This document shows, piece by piece, positions 1 to 5,106 of a DNA stretch of 5,106 bases; the stretch's first letter is position 1; every line of letters begins with the position of its first letter. Below the pieces are notes generated by a model, which made no database searches, was not told the DNA's origin, and worked only from the letters and a program-made list of their open reading frames with translations. This stretch comes from Clostridia bacterium. GTDB lineage: Bacteria > Bacillota > Clostridia > Oscillospirales > Acutalibacteraceae. The stretch lies in contig JAFOXT010000004.1 in assembly GCA_017425745.1 (NCBI GenBank), positions 1 through 5,106 of the forward strand, written 5' to 3'. A program made the position numbers and the translations under genes.

Positions 1-66
1 CCATTGAAGCTCGGCAACCTGCATTTGCAAGGTGCTAAATCCTGCGGTAAAGACCGGAAGATAAGG
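1..66 (+). promoter_or_regulatory. SAM-I (S-box) riboswitch aptamer, 5'-truncated by window edge
   Basis: This is the 3' part of an S-adenosylmethionine-binding riboswitch aptamer. The hallmark conserved blocks are readable: TGAAGCTCGGCAACC at 5-19, then GGTGCTAAATCC at 31-42, then GGAAGATAAGG at 56-66. Helix P3 is 17-23 with 26-33 (ACCTGCA against TGCAAGGT, with one bulged A). Helix P4 is CGGT 45-48 with ACCG 53-56. Positions 59-66 (AGATAAGG) match the usual 3' strand of P1, whose 5' partner must lie upstream of the window together with most of P2 and its kink-turn. S-box leaders commonly control methionine and SAM genes by transcription termination when SAM is bound, and here the downstream gene is metK, which fits exactly. 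The 5' end and the promoter are not in this window. Confidence 0.93.
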
Positions 67-81
67 CTTTTATCTACGGTC
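52..81 (+). promoter_or_regulatory. Antiterminator hairpin of the metK SAM riboswitch
   Basis: An alternative fold competes with both the aptamer and the terminator. GACCG 52-56 pairs with CGGTC 77-81, and AGATAA 59-64 pairs with TTATCT 70-75, with loop GGCTT 65-69. The 5' arm uses the 3' strands of P4 (53-56) and P1 (59-64); the 3' arm uses most of the terminator's 5' arm. SAM binding should hold P1 and P4 closed, break this hairpin and free the terminator. The pairings are read directly from the sequence; the switching is inferred from known S-box behaviour. Confidence 0.82.
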
Positions 82-105
82 GCTCTGTGCAGTGACCGTT
101 TTTTT
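76..105 (+). terminator. Riboswitch-controlled intrinsic terminator ahead of metK
   Basis: ACGGTCGCT 76-84 pairs with AGTGACCGT 91-99 over nine base pairs, including one G-U pair, around a six-base loop (85-90). A run of seven T follows at 99-105. It lies 44 bases before the metK start, so when formed it ends transcription before the gene. Confidence 0.92.
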
Positions 106-148
106 ATGAAAAAGTAAACTATATTATAAAGAAAGAAGGATATGTAAA

Positions 149-1330
149 ATGGCAAAATTTCTTTTCACATCAGAATCAGTAACAGAAGGCCATCCCGACA
201 AAATCTGCGACCAGATTTCAGACGCAGTTCTCGACGATATCTATGCTCATGACCCTATGGCAAGAGTTGCTTGCGAAACAGCAATCACAACAGGTCAGGT
301 GCTTGTAATGGGCGAAATCACTTCAGCTCACAAGCCTGACGTTTCAAAAATTGTAAGAGAAGTAATCGGTGACATCGGCTACGATCACAGCGACAAGGGC
401 TTTGACTGCAATACTTGCGGTGTTCTTGTTGCTCTTGACGAGCAGTCAGCTGACATTGCTATGGGCGTTGATAAGTCAATGGAGCTTAAAACAGGTGACG
501 AAGACGCTTACAACCTTCACGGTGCAGGTGACCAGGGTATGATGTTCGGTTATGCCTGCGACGAAACAAAGGAGCTTATGCCTCTTCCTATTTCTCTTGC
601 TCACAAGCTTACAAAGCAGCTTACAAAGGTAAGAAAAGACGGCACACTTCCTTATCTTCGTGCAGACGGTAAGAGCCAGGTAACAGTTCAGTATGAAGAC
701 GGCAAGCCCACAGCAGTTACAGCAGTTGTTGTTTCTTCACAGCACAGTGCTGATGTTGAGCTCGAACAGATCAGAGCAGACATTGAAAAGCACGTAATTC
801 TTCCCGTTATTCCCGAAGAGCTTATGACAGCTGAAACAAAGATTTATGTTAACCCCACAGGCCGTTTTGTTACAGGCGGTCCTCAGGGCGACAGCGGTCT
901 TACAGGCAGAAAGATTATTGTTGACACTTACGGCGGTTATGCCCGTCACGGCGGCGGCGCATTCTCAGGTAAGGACCCCACAAAGGTTGACCGCAGTGCT
1001 GCTTACGCTGCAAGATATGTTGCAAAGAATGTTGTTGCTTCAGGTATTGCTTCAAAGTGCGAGGTTCAGCTTGCTTATGCAATCGGTGTTGCCCGTCCCG
1101 TTTCAGTAATGGTTGATACCTTCGGTACAGGTAAAATCAGCGACGAAAAGATTGCAGAAATCGTAAATAAGGTGTTTGACCTTCGTCCCGCTGCAATTAT
1201 TGACACACTTAAGCTCCGTGCTCCCATTTACCGTCAGCTTGCTGCTTACGGTCACATCGGTCGTGAAGACCTTGATGTTCAGTGGGAAAAGACTGACAAG
1301 GCTGAGGCAATCAAGGCTCTTGCAGAATAA
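149..1330 (+). CDS. metK: S-adenosylmethionine synthetase (methionine adenosyltransferase)
   Basis: This cytosolic enzyme makes S-adenosylmethionine from methionine and ATP, releasing phosphate and pyrophosphate (EC 2.5.1.6). The 393 residues match the usual bacterial length. Visible family signatures are TEGHPDK with the catalytic His15 and metal-binding Asp17, Glu43 at the position of the potassium-binding Glu of the E. coli enzyme, the GAGDQG motif at 125-130, and the glycine-rich GGGAFSGKDPTKVDRS block at 268-283, holding Lys275, Lys279 and Asp281 equivalents of active-site residues. The start is supported by AAGGA at 136-140, eight bases upstream; an ATG at 142 is followed at once by a stop. 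The gene is single, flanked by a SAM riboswitch before it and a strong terminator after it, so it should be repressed by its own product. No key residue appears to be missing. Confidence 0.98.
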   Translation: MAKFLFTSESVTEGHPDKICDQISDAVLDDIYAHDPMARVACETAITTGQVLVMGEITSAHKPDVSKIVREVIGDIGYDHSDKGFDCNTCGVLVALDEQSADIAMGVDKSMELKTGDEDAYNLHGAGDQGMMFGYACDETKELMPLPISLAHKLTKQLTKVRKDGTLPYLRADGKSQVTVQYEDGKPTAVTAVVVSSQHSADVELEQIRADIEKHVILPVIPEELMTAETKIYVNPTGRFVTGGPQGDSGLTGRKIIVDTYGGYARHGGGAFSGKDPTKVDRSAAYAARYVAKNVVASGIASKCEVQLAYAIGVARPVSVMVDTFGTGKISDEKIAEIVNKVFDLRPAAIIDTLKLRAPIYRQLAAYGHIGREDLDVQWEKTDKAEAIKALAE

Positions 1331-1340
1331 CCTGAAAATT

Positions 1341-1366
1341 AAGGACATCTTCGGATGTCCTTTTTT
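1341..1366 (+). terminator. metK terminator with UUCG tetraloop
   Basis: AAGGACATC 1341-1349 pairs perfectly with GATGTCCTT 1354-1362 over nine base pairs around the loop TTCG, closed by C-G, which is the extra-stable cUUCGg tetraloop. A T-run at 1361-1366 follows. It begins ten bases after the metK stop and makes metK a single-gene transcript. Confidence 0.95.
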
Positions 1367-1411
1367 GTTGCCATAATTCAATAGTTTAAAATGCACAAAT
1401 CAAGGCTTACA

Positions 1412-1433
1412 AAATGGTATCTTTTACCTATTT
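1412..1433. repeat. Imperfect inverted repeat over the AIM24-gene promoter
   Basis: AAATGGTA 1412-1419 is the reverse complement of TACC-ATTT at 1425-1433, interrupted only by one extra T at 1429; the spacer is TCTTT (1420-1424). It covers the place where a -35 box would be expected for the -10 at 1449. It could be a protein-binding operator or a chance AT-rich palindrome; no T-run follows, so it is not a terminator. Confidence 0.35.
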
Positions 1434-1448
1434 ACAAAGGGTGCAAAA

Positions 1449-1454
1449 TATAAT
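1449..1454 (+). promoter_or_regulatory. -10 element of the AIM24-family gene promoter
   Basis: This is a perfect TATAAT, 35 bases before the start codon at 1489, which would place transcription start near 1461. No good -35 box sits at the normal distance: the 17-base position reads ACCTAT (1426-1431). TTTACC at 1423 is 20 bases away and TTTACA at 1431 only 12. The promoter may therefore be weak or need an activator. Confidence 0.55.
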
Positions 1455-1475
1455 AGAATTACTTTATCTTAATAT

Positions 1476-1481
1476 AGGAGG
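1476..1481 (+). promoter_or_regulatory. Ribosome binding site that fixes the AIM24-gene start
   Basis: A perfect AGGAGG stands seven bases before the ATG at 1489. The longer open frame starting at ATG 1414 has no ribosome binding site, and its start lies upstream of the TATAAT at 1449, so 1489 is chosen. Confidence 0.93.
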
Positions 1482-1488
1482 AATTATT

Positions 1489-2181
1489 ATGAAATATGAA
1501 ATCACAGGCGGATCACTTCCCGTGCTTATCTGCAATCTCAATCCCGATGAATCACTTATCACAGAAAGCGGAAGCATGAGCTGGATGAGTCCCAATATGA
1601 AAATGGAAACAACATCAAACGGTGGAATCGGTAAAGCTCTCGGCAGAATGTTTGCAGGCGAATCACTTTTTCAGAACAGATACACAGCTGTAGGCTCAGC
1701 AGGTCAGATTGCCTTTGCTTCAAGCTTTCCGGGCTCAATAAAGGCTTTTGAAATTACTCCCGAAAATCCTATTGTTGTTCAGAAAAGAGGTATGCTCGCA
1801 GCAGAAGAGGGCGTTGAGCTTTCAGTGTTTTTCCAGAAGCGAATTGCAGCAGGCATCTTCGGCGGCGAAGGCTTTATTATGCAGAAGCTCAGCGGTAACG
1901 GCACTGCCTTTGTGGAAATTGACGGCCACGCAGTTGAGCATAACCTTGCAGCAGGTGAGTCAATTGTGGTTGACACAGGCTATCTTGCAGCAATGAGCGC
2001 AAGCTGTTCAATTGATATTGTAAGCGTAAAGGGTGCTAAAAATATTTTCCTTGGCGGTGAGGGTGTTTTCAACACTGTAGTACACGGCCCCGGTAAGGTT
2101 ATTCTTCAGAGTATGCCTATAAGTGCAGTTGCAAACCGTATGAGAGTGCACCTCAATATCAACAGCAGCACTTCAAAATAA
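1489..2181 (+). CDS. AIM24 / TIGR00266-family protein
   Basis: This is a 230-residue protein of the AIM24 family (formerly DUF124; TIGR00266 group), widespread in bacteria and archaea and related to a yeast mitochondrial protein. The molecular function of the bacterial members is not established; the family is known to adopt a beta-rich, TRAP-like fold. Visible family traits are the N-terminal stretch with GSMSWM at 28-33, the glycine-rich GIFGGEGFIMQKLSGNG at 122-138, and a second related motif FLGGEGVFNTVVHGPGKV at 187-204 followed by ILQSMP, so the two halves echo each other. No signal peptide or membrane segment is seen, so it is probably cytosolic or peripheral. The start at 1489 is set by AGGAGG seven bases away; the extra 25 residues of the longer frame do not look like this family. 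It has its own -10, and no terminator is seen after it. Confidence 0.9.
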   Translation: MKYEITGGSLPVLICNLNPDESLITESGSMSWMSPNMKMETTSNGGIGKALGRMFAGESLFQNRYTAVGSAGQIAFASSFPGSIKAFEITPENPIVVQKRGMLAAEEGVELSVFFQKRIAAGIFGGEGFIMQKLSGNGTAFVEIDGHAVEHNLAAGESIVVDTGYLAAMSASCSIDIVSVKGAKNIFLGGEGVFNTVVHGPGKVILQSMPISAVANRMRVHLNINSSTSK

Positions 2182-2211
2182 AAAAACAGAAGATGAATTT
2201 TCCTTTAACAC

Positions 2212-2240
2212 TTGATAAATTCTGAAAAATGTGGTAGAGT
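2212..2240 (+). promoter_or_regulatory. Extended -10 promoter of the secreted repeat protein gene
   Basis: TTGATA (2212-2217) and TAGAGT (2235-2240) are separated by 17 bases, with a TGG extended -10 at 2232-2234. Transcription would begin near 2247, giving a leader of about 44 bases. No hairpin terminator is visible in 2182-2211, so read-through from the AIM24 gene is also possible. Confidence 0.65.
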
Positions 2241-2256
2241 ATTAATAATAATGGAA

Positions 2257-2278
2257 TTCTCTGCTTTTTAATAGAGAA
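2257..2278 (+). other. Small leader hairpin next to the ribosome binding site
   Basis: TTCTCT 2257-2262 pairs perfectly with AGAGAA 2273-2278 around a ten-base AT-rich loop. The 3' arm covers the first two bases of the AAAGGA ribosome binding site. With six mostly weak pairs it may be fortuitous; if real it could slightly lower translation. Confidence 0.25.
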
Positions 2279-2282
2279 AGGA
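2277..2282 (+). promoter_or_regulatory. Ribosome binding site that fixes the start at 2291
   Basis: AAAGGA lies eight bases before ATG 2291. It overlaps the upstream in-frame ATG at 2282, which therefore cannot use it, so the shorter protein beginning MKKALSLLL is preferred over one beginning MNQMKKAL. Confidence 0.85.
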
Positions 2283-2290
2283 TGAATCAA

Positions 2291-3772
2291 ATGAAAAAGG
2301 CATTATCTTTATTATTATCATTACTTATGGTTTTCACTGTGTTCGCAGTGGCAGTGCCATTCGCTTCAGCTGAAGATGAGCTTCCTCCCGTAATGAAGGC
2401 GTTCATCAATCAGACAGAGGCTTTTTATCCTCAGAAGGAAGAGATTACTCAGGTAGTTTTTGCTGACCTTGATAAGGTTTCAGCTCCTTCAGACAGTATG
2501 GAAATTGGCCGTGACGAAGGCAAATCCGTAAAGGCGTGGATTGTTGCGCAGGACGATGTAAAAATTCTTTATATCGCCGGTGAGGGCGGTGTTACACTCA
2601 ATCCCTATTCACTTTCACTTTTTGAGGGCTTTACAAAGCTTACAAGCATCAGCTTCACAGATGCTGTAAACACATCAATTGTAACCTCAATGGGAAAGAT
2701 GTTCAAGGGCTGTTCATCACTTGAAAGCATTGACCTCAGTAGCTTTGACACAAGCAATGTTACCGATTTCAGCGAAATGTTTATGGATTGTGACAGCCTT
2801 GGCGCAAGTCTTGACTTAAGCAGTCTTGAAATCAACAAAGCAACAACAATGGCAAGAATGCTCAGAGGCTGTGAAAGCATTGAGGAATTAAAGCTTGACA
2901 CATGGTACTTCGGTGCAGACCTTGCTGACGTTACCGAAATGTTCAGCGGTTGCACAAAGCTTACCTCAGTTTATATCTATGATATTGGCTTCCACCACCG
3001 CAGTAAGCCCACACGTACTTCAATGTACTACGCAGTGCCTTATGGTCTTACCTTCCACGATAACAACAATATCGGTACTGATTCCGAAATCTGGGACAGA
3101 TTCTTTAACGAAGCAGAAGGCGCAGTGCTTGTTTTTGACTATCCCGAAAATTACAAAATTGTTCTTAACCCTGAAACTCTTACAATGATAAAGGGTCAGA
3201 CAAAGACAATAGGCTACAAGATTCTTCCTATGCCCGAAAACAGCTCAGTAGTGTTCAAATCATCTGATAAGAGTGTTGCAACTGTTGATAAAGAGGGTAA
3301 TGTTTATGCTGTAAATCTCGGCGATGCAACAATTACTGTTTTCAACACAACTGTTGATGAGGGTGTTGAAAAGGTGACACACGCTGTTTGTAATGTAAGT
3401 GTTGTTGCTCCTGAGGAAAAGGATGTTTACGATATCACCTTCAAAAAGCCTGAAGGAGTTGAATACTTCCAGGTTTCAACAGACGGCGGTGAAAGCTATA
3501 TTCCCGTTCACGGCGGTACATTCAGATATGTAAAGGACACAAAGATTATAGTAAAGGCTTACGGCAATGCAATTTCTTATATTTTCCAGGTTGACGGCAA
3601 GGACGTTGAAAGCGAGTATGACAACCGTCTTGACCTTACTGTTGACAAGAACAAAACTGTATCAGTAAAGGTTATTGACGCACCCTCAGGTGAGGAAACA
3701 GTAAGCTTTTTTGAAAAGATTGCCCAGTGGTTCAGAGATCTTTTTGATAAGCTTTTCGGTTGGCTTAAATAA
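2291..3772 (+). CDS. Secreted BspA-like DUF285 repeat protein with Big_2 domain
   Basis: This is a 493-residue exported protein, probably at the cell surface; its partner and role are unknown. Residues 1-27 form a Sec signal peptide: KK, a hydrophobic core 4-22, and likely cleavage after FASA (27). Residues about 117-230 hold four DUF285 (BspA-type leucine-rich-like) repeats of 26-27 residues, with repeating MF/ML at 137, 163, 190 and 217 and a Cys at 141, 167, 194 and 221, plus DLSSFDTSNVT at 148-158. Residues about 288-372 resemble a Big_2 bacterial Ig-like domain (VLNPETLTMIKGQTKTI, then SSDKSVATVDKEGNVYA). Residues about 379-463 are a further beta-rich region not assigned to a family. Residues 471-493 are an aromatic amphipathic helix. 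No LPXTG motif, dockerin or SLH domain is visible. Such domains are common in gut Firmicutes surface proteins, some adhesive, but binding here is only inference. The gene has its own promoter and terminator. Confidence 0.88.
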   Translation: MKKALSLLLSLLMVFTVFAVAVPFASAEDELPPVMKAFINQTEAFYPQKEEITQVVFADLDKVSAPSDSMEIGRDEGKSVKAWIVAQDDVKILYIAGEGGVTLNPYSLSLFEGFTKLTSISFTDAVNTSIVTSMGKMFKGCSSLESIDLSSFDTSNVTDFSEMFMDCDSLGASLDLSSLEINKATTMARMLRGCESIEELKLDTWYFGADLADVTEMFSGCTKLTSVYIYDIGFHHRSKPTRTSMYYAVPYGLTFHDNNNIGTDSEIWDRFFNEAEGAVLVFDYPENYKIVLNPETLTMIKGQTKTIGYKILPMPENSSVVFKSSDKSVATVDKEGNVYAVNLGDATITVFNTTVDEGVEKVTHAVCNVSVVAPEEKDVYDITFKKPEGVEYFQVSTDGGESYIPVHGGTFRYVKDTKIIVKAYGNAISYIFQVDGKDVESEYDNRLDLTVDKNKTVSVKVIDAPSGEETVSFFEKIAQWFRDLFDKLFGWLK

Positions 3773-3781
3773 AATACATAG

Positions 3782-3814
3782 CAAGGATATCAGAAACGGT
3801 ATCCTTGTTTTTTT
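3782..3814 (+). terminator. Terminator of the secreted repeat protein gene
   Basis: CAAGGATATC 3782-3791 pairs with GGTATCCTTG 3798-3807 over ten base pairs, including one G-U pair, around the loop AGAAAC. Seven T follow at 3808-3814. It starts ten bases after the stop codon. Confidence 0.94.
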
Positions 3815-3823
3815 ATATTTCTA

Positions 3824-3852
3824 TTGCAATTTTCTGTTTTACATATTACAAT
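3824..3852 (+). promoter_or_regulatory. Promoter of the VTT/EEP operon
   Basis: TTGCAA (3824-3829) and TACAAT (3847-3852) are separated by exactly 17 bases: four of six matches at -35 and five of six at -10. Transcription would start near 3859, just before AGGAGG at 3861-3866, leaving a leader of only about 15 bases with little room for leader control. It lies directly after the preceding terminator. Confidence 0.72.
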
Positions 3853-3873
3853 AACACATAAGGAGGTTAGAAT

Positions 3874-4572
3874 ATGAAGAGAAACAACGAAAAGCTTATA
3901 AAAGCCCTTCAGCTTCTTTCTGTGGTTTTTATGCTTGGCATGGTGGGAGCAATGCTTCTACTTATGAACAAGCTTGACATCAACCTTGAAAATGCTGCGC
4001 ACCTTTCAACCTACATAAAGGGCGGAACCTTTACCGTTGCAATAATTATAATTGCTTTTACGGTTATAAAATCGTTTACCCTGGTATTTCCGCCGGCAGT
4101 TATTTTTGCAGTTTCCGGACTGCTGTTTGATAATCTGTGGGTTGCTGTGCTTGTCAATTTTATCGGTGTTGCCCTCAGTCTTATTATGCCGTATTATCTT
4201 GGCAGATTCACAGGTAAGGATATGCTTGACACGCTTAAGACGAAATTTCCAAAGATTAAAAAGCTTGATGACTTTGCAGGTCAGAATGAATTTATGGTGG
4301 TGTATGTTGTAAAGGCTTCGGGTGTTATACCCTCAGACCTTATGAACGTAATTTACGGAGCGATGAATGTTAATTTTATGAAGTTCTTTATTGCTTCAAA
4401 TCTGGGAATGCTGCCCTTCAACATTCTGTTTACACTTCTTGCAAACAAGGGTGACCTTTCAAACCCATACAGTCTGCTTTACATTTTGCCAATACCTGTA
4501 TTTGTGGTGATAATGAGCCTTGTTGTAAAGAAAATGACTAAGAAAAATAAAATTAAGGAGAATGTAAAATGA
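3874..4572 (+). CDS. VTT-domain (TVP38/TMEM64, DedA-like) membrane protein
   Basis: This is a 232-residue integral membrane protein of the SNARE-associated/VTT family. Relatives include E. coli YdjX/YdjZ and DedA and eukaryotic VMP1/TMEM41B; some members move phospholipids or undecaprenyl phosphate across membranes, but the substrate here is unknown. Hydrophobic segments are at about 11-31, 53-72, 75-108 (probably re-entrant plus a membrane span), 140-160, 168-190 and 201-218. Family landmarks are FPPAVIFAVSGLLF (72-85), the G98...YYLGRFTGK block (107-115), and the second-half motif SGVIPSDLMNVIYGAMN (149-165) followed by SNLGMLPFN. Lys147 stands where many relatives have an Arg before this motif. 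The C-terminus is highly basic (KKMTKKNK), suggesting it lies in the cytosol. AGGAGG sits seven bases before the ATG. Its TGA overlaps the ATG of the next gene, so the two are cotranscribed and probably translationally coupled. Confidence 0.9.
   Translation: MKRNNEKLIKALQLLSVVFMLGMVGAMLLLMNKLDINLENAAHLSTYIKGGTFTVAIIIIAFTVIKSFTLVFPPAVIFAVSGLLFDNLWVAVLVNFIGVALSLIMPYYLGRFTGKDMLDTLKTKFPKIKKLDDFAGQNEFMVVYVVKASGVIPSDLMNVIYGAMNVNFMKFFIASNLGMLPFNILFTLLANKGDLSNPYSLLYILPIPVFVVIMSLVVKKMTKKNKIKENVK
4555..4560 (+). promoter_or_regulatory. Ribosome binding site of the EEP gene, inside the upstream gene
   Basis: AAGGAG lies eight bases before the ATG at 4569 and within the last codons of the membrane protein gene. 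It supports the overlapping ATGA start of the next gene. Confidence 0.9.
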
Positions 4573-5106
4573 AAAAAACAAAGATTATAGCAGGAGTTCT
4601 TTTCTGCGCGGCTATGCTCGGCTGTGCCGCTTACGGAATTTACACCCAGATAGGAGCAGTAAATTTCGGTGAAATTAAAATTGAAGCACCGGTAAAAAAC
4701 GAAAACGCAATAAGAGTTATGTCATACAATGTAAGATGTGCAAACGATGGCGAACAGACAATTACCAACCGTTCAAAGGTAGGTCTTGCTGTTCTTGAAG
4801 AATATGCACCCGACTCATTCGGCGTTCAGGAATGTACACCCAGATGGAAACGCATTTTTGCTTTCAAGCTTGGTGACAGATATGCTTCAGTAGGTAAGTC
4901 ACGCGACCCCTTCGGTCCTTTTACCGAATACAGCTCAATATACTACCTTAAAGACAAGTATAAGCTTATTGACAGCGGAACCTTCTGGCTCAGTGAAACA
5001 CCGGATAAGCCCTATTCAAAAAGCTTTGACAGTGCCTGTGCACGTATTGCCTCCTGGGCTCTTCTTGAAAACAAAGAAACAGGCGAGAGATACACCCATA
5101 TCAATA
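4569..5106 (+). CDS. Membrane-anchored EEP-superfamily hydrolase, 3' end beyond window
   Basis: The first 179 residues of an endonuclease/exonuclease/phosphatase superfamily enzyme (Exo_endo_phos type) are present; the frame is open to the window end. The superfamily hydrolyses phosphodiester or phosphomonoester bonds in nucleic acids, inositol phosphates, sphingomyelin or sugar phosphates, and the substrate cannot be told here. Visible motifs are IRVMSYNVR with Asn54, DSFGVQE with the metal-binding Glu88, SSIYY at 122-126 and GTFWLSETPDKP at 137-148, then ACARIASWALL. The sequence stops at about the point where the catalytic HxD is expected; the later D-x-N and SDH motifs are outside. The N-terminus has KK, a hydrophobic stretch 6-24 and AMLGC at 15-19, which fits a loose lipobox with Cys19; a simple membrane anchor is the alternative. 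Either way the catalytic domain should be outside the membrane. It overlaps the VTT gene by four bases (ATGA). Confidence 0.88.
   Translation, partial: MKKTKIIAGVLFCAAMLGCAAYGIYTQIGAVNFGEIKIEAPVKNENAIRVMSYNVRCANDGEQTITNRSKVGLAVLEEYAPDSFGVQECTPRWKRIFAFKLGDRYASVGKSRDPFGPFTEYSSIYYLKDKYKLIDSGTFWLSETPDKPYSKSFDSACARIASWALLENKETGERYTHIN

Noticed and set aside
846..1109. An alternative + strand open frame inside metK rich in Leu and Ala.
   Set aside because: It is a shifted reading of the conserved metK frame, and its low-complexity composition reflects metK codon use.
1365..1392. A possible promoter TTGTTG / TAAAAT just after the metK terminator.
   Set aside because: The -35 matches only three of six positions with 16-base spacing, and the TATAAT at 1449 is a better candidate for the next gene.
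1103..1396. A 97-residue open frame on the - strand over the end of metK.
   Set aside because: It runs through the metK terminator hairpin and is antisense to conserved coding sequence; its protein has no recognisable features.
1423..1435. A direct repeat of TTTAC (1423-1427 and 1431-1435).
   Set aside because: It is five bases long in AT-rich DNA and overlaps the inverted repeat; too short to separate from chance.
1414..1488. A 25-residue N-terminal extension of the AIM24-family protein from ATG 1414.
   Set aside because: It has no ribosome binding site, its start lies upstream of the TATAAT at 1449, and a perfect AGGAGG is placed for ATG 1489.
2282..2290. A start at ATG 2282 for the secreted protein, adding three residues before MKK.
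   Set aside because: The ribosome binding site overlaps this ATG, while its spacing to ATG 2291 is ideal and gives a standard signal peptide.
2605..2955. A 116-residue open frame on the - strand across the repeat region.
   Set aside because: It lies wholly opposite the DUF285 repeats, whose repeated codons keep the antisense frame open. It matches no family I recognise and I see no start signals.

Overview
The window looks like chromosomal DNA from a low-to-mid GC Firmicute, most likely a gut-type member of Clostridia (Oscillospiraceae/Ruminococcaceae-like). This is inferred from strong AGGAGG-type ribosome binding sites, a SAM riboswitch ahead of metK, intrinsic terminators with long T-runs, and a secreted BspA-like repeat protein with a Big_2-type domain. 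No rRNA, phage, transposon, CRISPR or tRNA signal is visible. Base and codon use look even across the genes, by eye.

Layout, all on the + strand. (1) Positions 1-105 are the 3' part of a SAM-I (S-box) riboswitch whose 5' half lies before the window, ending in an intrinsic terminator with a readable alternative antiterminator fold. (2) metK (149-1330) encodes S-adenosylmethionine synthetase and is closed by a UUCG-tetraloop terminator. The enzyme makes SAM and SAM should shut off the leader, so this is a complete feedback unit. (3) 1489-2181 encodes a 230-residue AIM24/TIGR00266-family protein; its real start lies 75 bases inside the longest open frame. (4) 2291-3772 encodes a 493-residue secreted protein with a signal peptide, four DUF285 (BspA-type) repeats, a Big_2-like domain, a further beta-rich region and an aromatic amphipathic C-terminal tail, followed by a strong terminator. 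(5) 3874-4572 encodes a VTT-domain (TVP38/TMEM64, DedA-like) membrane protein. It overlaps by ATGA with (6) 4569-5106+, the N-terminal half of a membrane-anchored or lipoprotein endonuclease/exonuclease/phosphatase (EEP) superfamily enzyme that runs off the window.

The units appear to be transcribed separately: metK alone, the AIM24 gene from its own -10, the repeat protein from a good extended -10 promoter, and the VTT/EEP pair as a translationally coupled operon from a good promoter. The first three units have no obvious functional link. The VTT/EEP pair is the only real gene partnership, and a joint job on a membrane lipid or lipid-linked phosphate is plausible but inferred. I saw no convincing new system; the best leads are the VTT/EEP pair, the C-terminal tail of the secreted protein, and an inverted repeat over the AIM24 promoter.
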